A DNA stretch of 45,811 nt, taken from IMG/VR virus record IMGVR_UViG_3300009068_000065, positions 1 to 45,811 of that record; one strand, given 5' to 3'. The notes beneath the pieces were generated by a model, which saw only the letters and a program-made list of their open reading frames with translations, made no database searches and had not been told where the DNA came from. Position numbers and translations under genes: made by a program. How positions within the stretch are numbered: position 1 is the stretch's first letter; each line of letters starts with the position of its first letter. The DNA is from a virus. Below, piece after piece: positions 33,005 through 40,700 of the stretch.

Positions 33005-33405
33005 ATGCCGAGTTTTCGTTAGAATTAAGAGACACTCCTCGTGGTTGGGGAGTGTTTTCACTTCAACCTATACCAGCAAACTCCACCATTGAAACCGCGC
33101 CTGGCATAATAGTGCCTCAACAATTTTTGAATGCCTGTTATTTTGCAGCCACCGCAGACGGACTTAAACCATCTGAAATTGTTTTGGATCAATACGGTCT
33201 AGGTTGGACAGATAACAATGTTTTCTTTCCTTTAGGTTGGATAGGGCTTTACAACCACTCCGATGAGCCTAATGCAATTTTTGCAGTACACTCCGAAAAA
33301 ACTCTTTCGGTAATTTCGCTAAAGGCTATAGCAGCAGACGAAGAAATTTTGGTATACTATGGAGAGGATTGGTGGGCTAAGAAGCCTTTCCTCCAGAAGC
33401 TTTAG
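32992..33405 (+). CDS. SET-domain protein (putative lysine methyltransferase)
   Basis: A compact 137-aa SET domain with little else, like the viral and bacterial single-domain forms. Visible motifs are RGWGVFSLQPIPANSTI (17-33, the N-terminal SET strand), YNHSDEPN (87-94, the NHS pseudoknot that binds S-adenosylmethionine) and EEILVYYG (117-124, with the catalytic-side tyrosines). I chose the ATG at 32992 because the SET fold begins just after it; an upstream in-frame ATG at 32917 would add 25 residues lying wholly inside the preceding gene. It would transfer methyl groups to lysines of an unknown host or phage protein. Its 3' end overlaps the convergent phoH-like gene by 29 bases. Confidence 0.85.
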   Translation: MQKINAEFSLELRDTPRGWGVFSLQPIPANSTIETAPGIIVPQQFLNACYFAATADGLKPSEIVLDQYGLGWTDNNVFFPLGWIGLYNHSDEPNAIFAVHSEKTLSVISLKAIAADEEILVYYGEDWWAKKPFLQKL

Positions 33406-34126
33406 ACTCTTCATACTTTTCAAATTCCTCTTCAATCTCAATGATAATAGGGTTTCTAACGATGTCGGACTTGTTAAAACGCATTGTTCCAAATTTATCC
33501 TTGCCTTCAAAAATTTCCATTACAATTTCTAAAGAGGATTCGGCCTTTTTTCGAATGTCAATTTGTTTGGAATCGCCAATAAGAACCAACTTACTGTTGT
33601 CACCTATTCGTGTCATTGCAGTTCTCATATTTTTGAGAGTGACATTTTGAGCCTCGTCAAGAATAATAACCGTATCATCAATGCTCCGCCCTCGAATGTA
33701 TGCCAGGGGCAAAACCTGGATAACCTCTTGATCTAAGAGTTTTTGCGTAACCGTTTTCCCAATGATTTTATGAAAGTTATCAATGAATGACTCCATAAAA
33801 GGCTCCATTTTTTCTTTCATCGTTCCTTTAAGGAAACCAATCTCTTCACCTTCTGTTACGGTAACGCTTTTTGCAATAATGATTCTTTTGATAGGACTAT
33901 CAGAACTTATCAGCAATTTAAGAGCTTCCACGCATGCCACAAAAGTTTTTCCTGTACCTGCGGGGCCTCCGCAAATAACCACATCTTTAGTGCGGATAAG
34001 TTTGGAAAGATGTTTTTGATTTTCGTTTTTAGGCTCAAACTTAAAAGTTATTCGCGGTTGAGTTGGTCTAGGAGTCGGCCATGAATCAATGTCCTCTTCG
34101 ACTTGGCTTTGTTTTTTTCTTGCCAT
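33377..34126 (-). CDS. phoH: PhoH-like ATPase
   Basis: A 249-aa P-loop ATPase of the PhoH family, related to the N-terminal half of superfamily 1 helicases and common in large phages. Walker A is GGPAGTGKT (53-61), Walker B is IILDEAQN (154-161), and the family blocks GEEIGFLKGTMKEKMEPF (93-110) and KLVLIGDSKQID (179-190) are present. Its cellular role is unsettled; RNA metabolism under stress is usually proposed. It starts directly after the HAD gene (TAAATG junction) and its 3' end meets the SET gene. Confidence 0.93.
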   Translation of the reverse strand: MARKKQSQVEEDIDSWPTPRPTQPRITFKFEPKNENQKHLSKLIRTKDVVICGGPAGTGKTFVACVEALKLLISSDSPIKRIIIAKSVTVTEGEEIGFLKGTMKEKMEPFMESFIDNFHKIIGKTVTQKLLDQEVIQVLPLAYIRGRSIDDTVIILDEAQNVTLKNMRTAMTRIGDNSKLVLIGDSKQIDIRKKAESSLEIVMEIFEGKDKFGTMRFNKSDIVRNPIIIEIEEEFEKYEESKASGGKAS

Positions 34127-34690
34127 TTATACTTTGATTGTTTCGACTTTTACGCCACGTTCCACCTCTAACTCCTTTGCGTGATCCAAGTTTTCTTGGT
34201 TATCATCAAAAAATATAAAGTCTTTGTAGCCTTTGTCAATAAGTAATTGTAAGCCTTGAGATTTTCTCTGGGCTATGCTACCGCTAAATCCCCATTTTGG
34301 GTCATTTACAGCAATCACTAAATCCTTGTGTATGTCTATGCCACTTTCAAGGAAAAAGTTACGAATCATTGAAGAATCGGAGCGTGCTGTAAGAATACAA
34401 ACACTTACTCCGGATGAATAAAACTCTTTAAGTTTTTCAAGCACATGCACGATAAATTCGGATTCTCTAAGTATTTGAGCATCCTCAAACTCACCAAAAG
34501 AGAGACTGTGTTTTTTTGGATCGTGCTTGAAAAAATTAAACTCAGCAGGAGTAAGACTTTTAATTACCTTTCCTTTTTTGTTTAGAACCTGAATTTTAGC
34601 TTTTGAAATAATGATAGTGTCATCAAGGTCAAACACGGCAAGTTTGCCTTGTTGAGTACCTTTGACCAATGTTTCATGTACCTTTTCCAT
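34127..34690 (-). CDS. HAD-superfamily phosphatase
   Basis: A 187-aa HAD hydrolase. Motif I is VFDLDDTIIISK (nucleophile D21, acid D23), motif II is CILTARSDSS (about 97-106), and motif IV is FIFFDDNQEN (about 157-166). The cap is small. This type is widespread in large phages and resembles the 3'-phosphatase half of polynucleotide kinases and acid-phosphatase-like HAD proteins; the substrate cannot be told. GATAAATAAAAC lies immediately before the ATG. Confidence 0.85.
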   Translation of the reverse strand: MEKVHETLVKGTQQGKLAVFDLDDTIIISKAKIQVLNKKGKVIKSLTPAEFNFFKHDPKKHSLSFGEFEDAQILRESEFIVHVLEKLKEFYSSGVSVCILTARSDSSMIRNFFLESGIDIHKDLVIAVNDPKWGFSGSIAQRKSQGLQLLIDKGYKDFIFFDDNQENLDHAKELEVERGVKVETIKV

Positions 34691-34702
34691 GTTTTATTTA
34701 TC
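34691..34702 (-). promoter_or_regulatory. Second copy of GATAAATAAAAC, abutting the HAD start codon
   Basis: Identical over 12 bases to the motif at 27951-27962, and placed in the 14-base gap after the 2822-aa gene. If it is a -10-type element, transcription would start at or just inside the ATG and give a leaderless or near-leaderless message. It may instead be a translation-initiation A/T-rich element. Confidence 0.35.
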
Positions 34703-34704
34703 CA

Positions 34705-37700
34705 TTATTGTTCAGGTAAAAAGATCTCTATGTAATTGGTGTTGTATTTACTTTGTTTGTTTCCATTACTATCGGTAATTTCTAACTCCAAATCATACAG
34801 TCCTGTTTCCAAGAAAGTCCATAAAAAATCCTGGTCAATTAGGGTCACAAGTTTTGTGCCGTCTTCGCGATATAAATTCCATTTGTAGGAGGTTTTCCCT
34901 GCAATGTCGGAAGCGTCCGAGGTAAAGAGTATTGATGAGCCTATTGGTATTTTTCTCTCCCTAAGTGTTATTGTGGTGTCTTCCCACGTAAACGCGGAAT
35001 TAAAAGAGCGGTCATACAGAAGCCTCATAGAGTCCCATTGACGAGTTCTTGACCACACCTTTTCATTAGTTGGTTGCAGTTTGAAAGGAATCTCTAATGG
35101 TGAATATGCATAAAAGTTGTTTGAACTACCAGAAACAAGAGTATTTGGCGTAGAAAGCCTAATTGTTGACAATTCGTCGTCAACTTCCACAATTTTGGTA
35201 GAGAACGCTTGTTGAAACTGCAACGGTGAGGTTAAATTACCCACAACCATGCCTGGATAGAGTACCGCCTGTGGAGGAGCCACACCAGCAATGTTTGTAA
35301 GTTCAAATGATTGGTAATCATTTACCAAGGATAAATCTTGCGTAAAATCTGCTGAAAAATATGCAACGCTGTTAGCCAAAATACCTAAAGTGTCATGCGC
35401 TACTACACAATTAAATGTTTGCGATTGGCCGTCGCCATCAACATCTTCTAAATTAATTGTAAGATCCGCGCCATTTAATACACTCGCAGATGTAAAGTCA
35501 AACGGCTGATTGTTAAAGTTTGTGTATATGATAGCAACGCCGTCATACCATGTATTAAGTATAAGGAAGAGGTCACCGCCCAGAGGATCTAAAACAGGAG
35601 CACCAGCTATGTCAAATATCGTTACCTTTGTGATTGGTTTGTACAAATTTTCAAATCTAGTTGATCCAAAGTCGACAGCGCCATCCGGAAATCCAGCATA
35701 TGAGCCCCATGTTATTGATGGGTACCACCCTCCGCCATCGGCAGAGTATGTGCGGTTTTCTCCGCCTTCATAAATGTAGGTTTGTGCATTGCGGTACGGC
35801 TGTGAAAACTGTATGGTTGTTTTTTCTAGGCCGCCGCCATAAAAAATTTCAGGATTTCCTATCCAATCATAGTAATTTCCAAGGGGGAAGCTGTGGTTCC
35901 ACTCCACTGGGACACTAAAAGTTGAATCATATGAATGTGTAGGCCACCACTCGTATGATACGTATGATCCTGGTGTATTTTCATAATAACCACGAAGATA
36001 TCCAAGAGGAGCCGTGCCTGGGTTTTTGGCATATGCATACACATATATGTCAGAGCCGCTCGGTAAAAACGGATTGATAAACTGTACTGAACCGCTTCTT
36101 CTTGGATAAACTTCCAAGTGATAAGAAGAGGCTGTAAATGTTGCAGCAGTGTCCATTTCAATGTAGTAGACGAATCCACTGTTTTCCTCAATTGCTCCAA
36201 TACCTGGGCCAAATTCTCCGATAACTGCAGCAGTTGCCGGGTCATAAATCCATCCGCCTTGTGGAAAGTCAGCCTCAAAACCTTTTATATTTTGAAGTAT
36301 TTTACTGCCATTTACTAGATCTACGCTAATTACACAAGAGGGAATCCACGGAACCAGACCAACTGCTGAAGGCGACGCAATTAGTGTAACTGTGCCTGGC
36401 GCTACCGCTGAAACAAACCACCCTGGTTGTATAAAATTTGCATATTGATAGTAGCCAGCCACCAATCCCGTAGAAACGCCAAATAGATTAAAAACAGTAG
36501 GGTTTCCCCATGTGTAATTTCTTGTAATCGTATCAAGTCCTTGAGATACGATTGAAGTCACTGGATCTTGATAAACCGTTTGAATTCTATAATTAAACTT
36601 GGTAAGTTCGGGATTTTCGTTTCTTGCTATCGATGGCCCTGGCAAAGAAGGCGTTGGGTCATAAAAAGTATTGTTTAGCACAGAAACCAAGCGAGTAGCA
36701 ATATCCGCGGTAACACCTGTGCACGCAGATAAATCAACCACAAACCCGACATCCTCATTGAGGCGTATTGTATGTGGGTAGTTTGTATCAATTTCAACAA
36801 ACCATCGATAGTTTGAGTAAAAATTGTAAGGCCAATCCAGACTTCCCCATGTCTGTGAACAAAGAGACTTCCAATCTACATTATAGATTTCATCCCATAC
36901 AAGTTTTACACCTAAATGTGTCTCTGCATAGTCTTCGTCAAAGTCACGTGCCTTTTCCAAGAAAGTGGAATCGCATTGATAGAGCTCATTATCCGGATCC
37001 TTAACGGTTACCAGTGTCCAGCCCGGATTTTCTTCAAATCGCCCAACATTTGTAACCTCTACTGCAAAGTTTCCTTGCGAAATTGCATGATCATAATACC
37101 AACCGGTACCATCTACGATATTTGCTGGGAAAGCGGAACTGTTTTCAAACGCACCAAGTATTGGACGCGTGTTAAAGTCCATGTAGAGTTCTAAATTACC
37201 CGGAGACTGATTAAAATAGGTACGTGAAGGAAATACGTTATATTTGTACTCAATCCAGGCAAATGTAGTTGAAGGGCTTACTTGTGAAAGCTGCTCATAA
37301 ATTTCATCAAATTTCTTTCCATCAAGAGTTGCAACCTCAATTGCAATTATTTCTGAATTTGTAGGTTCGTTCCAAATGTCATACGGGTGACCCTGATTGC
37401 CTGTATCAGTGTACATGTTGATTGTACGAAAATGCTGTTGATAAATGGTATCACCCTCATAAAAATCTTCAACAGTTCCGCCAAGCTCCCTAAGAGAAAA
37501 GCTAAAAAAACTGTCAGTTGATGCAACTATTACCGTTTGTCGAAGAGGATCATAAGTCAAATCATTTGTTCTGAAAGTTTGACCTATTCCTTGATCAATT
37601 ATTTGTACAGGCGTGTATGTTGAATCATCTATTACAATAATAGAGGACTCATAATTTGGTGATGCTAACGTATTGGTAAACACATTATTTAGCCCTATCC

Positions 37701-40700
37701 AAATGGTATTGGACGACGGGTTATGCAAAAGACAATTTGCTGTTTGTGTTACCCCTAAACCAGGAGCATAAATGTTATATGTAGTAAGAGCAAAAGTATT
37801 TCCATCAATTCGATAAAACAGTGAGGCGTTGGAAGAATCGCTACAAACAACCGCATTGTCTGCTGGATTCCACATCATTTGTCTACAAAAGTTAACCGGC
37901 AACGATCCTGGTGCAGGCGTGTATATTGTAGTAAGATATGTACCGGATGTAGGATCACAGTCAATAACTCTAAAATCGCCTAAGCTGTTTGTAGTGTATA
38001 AATTTAGGTTAACCTCATCAAATGCCATAAAGGTATTTCGAGCCATTCCTGAGAAAAATTGGCCAGCAATAGTTAAGCTTGAAGCATTATATCGACGTAT
38101 TACACCGCTTGCTGTTGTTGATCGTGCAATAAGAACTTCATTAGATGCTGGGTTATATACCATATCACCAAGACCGCCATTTGAGAGACTTGTTATTATA
38201 CCAGTGGTTAAGTTATACACTCTAACAAGTCCAAAAGATCCAGGATTGTAGTCTTGTACCCACAATTGATTTAGCGATTGAACATAGAGAGTTTTCCCCT
38301 GACCAAAATATGTAGGTGGCGTAACATTAGTAGTTGTAAGTGTAGGTGCGGTAAAAGTTCCTAAAAGGGAAGGTAGAGATCCATAGCGCATATAAAAATT
38401 GCTATTTCCAACCGAAGAAATTGAATTGCTAATTACCGCAGCTGTCAGAGGGGCTTGACTAAGAGGCGTAAGCCAATTATAGCCACCTCCAGACCCAGTA
38501 TTTGTAACCCGGCCTATAAGAAGCGTAATTATTGTAAAACCCGGACGAATTTCATTGATAGGATCTGCCGTTGTTTGAAGCATACTACCAGCTGTGTTGT
38601 TGATGTATATCATTCCACGATTACCCCAATTTTCCTCTGTAGGTGATTCCAGTCTTTCAAGGTAAACCGTAGTTGGGCCATAGGAACTCACCGGAGAAAA
38701 CAAGGTAAGATAACCGTTTGTAGGCGAAGCGTTTCGATATTGATAAATTTGGCCATTTACCCATTCCCGAGTAAGAAAAGGATCTCCTACAAATCCAGAG
38801 TTAATTTCAATTCCAGCATCTGCACCAGATATCGGATCTGGAACTTTTGCCTCAATAGGAATTCCCCAGTGATATGGAGGCTGTAATAAATTCCAGCGGC
38901 TATCATTTAGTGGTGTTTGGTACGGCTTGTCAAGAGTTATGAACTGCCCAGGGACCAGGGTTTTTCCATTGCCAGGCGTGTATAAGTCATCTTCCACCAC
39001 AACTGTATTTTCAACCTCTCGATAAAATTTCCAGGCAGTTGGATTGTCTAAAAAGTTTTGCGGAAATGCAGTGGTACCTGATAGCGTGTACGTAACAGTA
39101 GGCAATGTTGTTAACACAGCAGTTACCTCCGCTTGAAAATAGAGCAAACTGTCGCGTTTGATGTACACCCATTCGCCCACTTGAACTTCTGGACGGTTAC
39201 TGGTATTTGCGACCGTTACTGTAACCGTAGGTGTTACTGGGTTAAAAGCGGTTATTGCCCCAACCAAATAATCATACGCAGAGACTCGATAAACTTCATA
39301 ACTTGGTGCTACCGGATAGTTCCAATTATTTTCTTCGCTTAAAGGAGTAACCTCTAGAGTAGCCCATTCCACGTCGCAGTCTGCCCACGTAGTCCAAGTC
39401 TTAAATGGGTTAACCCATCTTCCCCAATACTCATCCCATTGAAAAATCCCCTCTTCCCAGGTGTCTACGCAATTTTGTTGCAATTGCAAAATGTTTGATT
39501 GGCTGCCAGTCCCTCCCGTTAAAACTGGAGCGCCTGGTGGATACGATGGCCCCACATACCGGGTAATCATTGCAGCACTGGCCTCAGGCATAAAGGCTTC
39601 TACATAGTTTCGTTTAATCTCATTGATCCAATTATTGTCCGTGTCATACACAATAAGTTCTACTCGATAAAATCCTTTGAACGGAAGCTGTACTGTATGA
39701 TTAATAAGTTGATCAATACTTTTTTGACCTGAATCATATATGAAGTTTGTGGTTCCTGGTTCGCTATTAACCAACCATCTCATTTCATAAAAATTACCTC
39801 TTCCCATTTCATCCCATGTATAGAGAGTTATTGTATGGCCTCCAACAGTTTTTACATTAGGCTCACTTACATAGCTAGAACCGGCTGTAATCAGTAGAGC
39901 ACCTTCGTGAATTTTTACAGTAAAATTTCCTGGCGATGATACAAAGTTGGTAGTAAACATGTTAATGTCAATGTATGTACCTCCAACAAGATCAAGAGCC
40001 ACAATAACCGCAGGGACTGGAATCTGGGCGCCACTGGTGTCTTCTCCGAACACCATTGCACCAATGGTATACGGTACATTGGTTATAGAAAAAGGTGTAG
40101 CTAGAAGTAATCTAGTGGTTGTGGGGGACAGCGGAACGGCTGCTGTGACCACATCTTCAATTATTTGTAGTTTTCCATCAAATATCTTTGAAACCGCGGT
40201 TGCACCAGAACCGCCACCTCCAACAAATTGAATTGCTGGAGTTAAATTATAGCCACTGCCTGGGCTAACAATTTCCAAACCTAGTACAGAACCCGATCCT
40301 GCTGGTAGCGGATCCACATACGCTCGCAAAAGAGCATCGGATGCTCCTTGAAGCGCATTCCATGAAAATGTCATTTCATTCCACGTAACAGTAAAACCAA
40401 GAGCTTCAAGATTTAGAAAGCCTGCTACTGGAACATTAGGCTCATTTGTAAGAGCCAACAAGTCTTTGCCTTGTTCAAAATATCCAACCTTTGGACCGTT
40501 TACCTGTTTTACATCAAAGGCATAAACAGGCGTATAGGGTGCAGAGGTAATTGGATTGAAAACATTTAGTATTAGCGTGTCAAGAACTGGATAGCCTTTG
40601 CCGATTGTTGTAGTTTTTACCGCATGAATTTGGTATTGTATGTCTGTGTTTAGCAATTGAAATCCAGTACCAATACCAGAAAAATAAGTGTTGGTAAGCA

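Noticed and set aside
35859-36278. Minus-strand frame of 139 codons in another frame of the giant gene
   Set aside because: Nested in a continuous 2822-codon frame, without family features or initiation signal; treated as a shadow.
37829-38251. Plus-strand frame of 140 codons inside the giant gene
   Set aside because: Antisense to the propeller-like region of the 2822-aa gene, which has unmistakable repeated protein patterns; no start signal.
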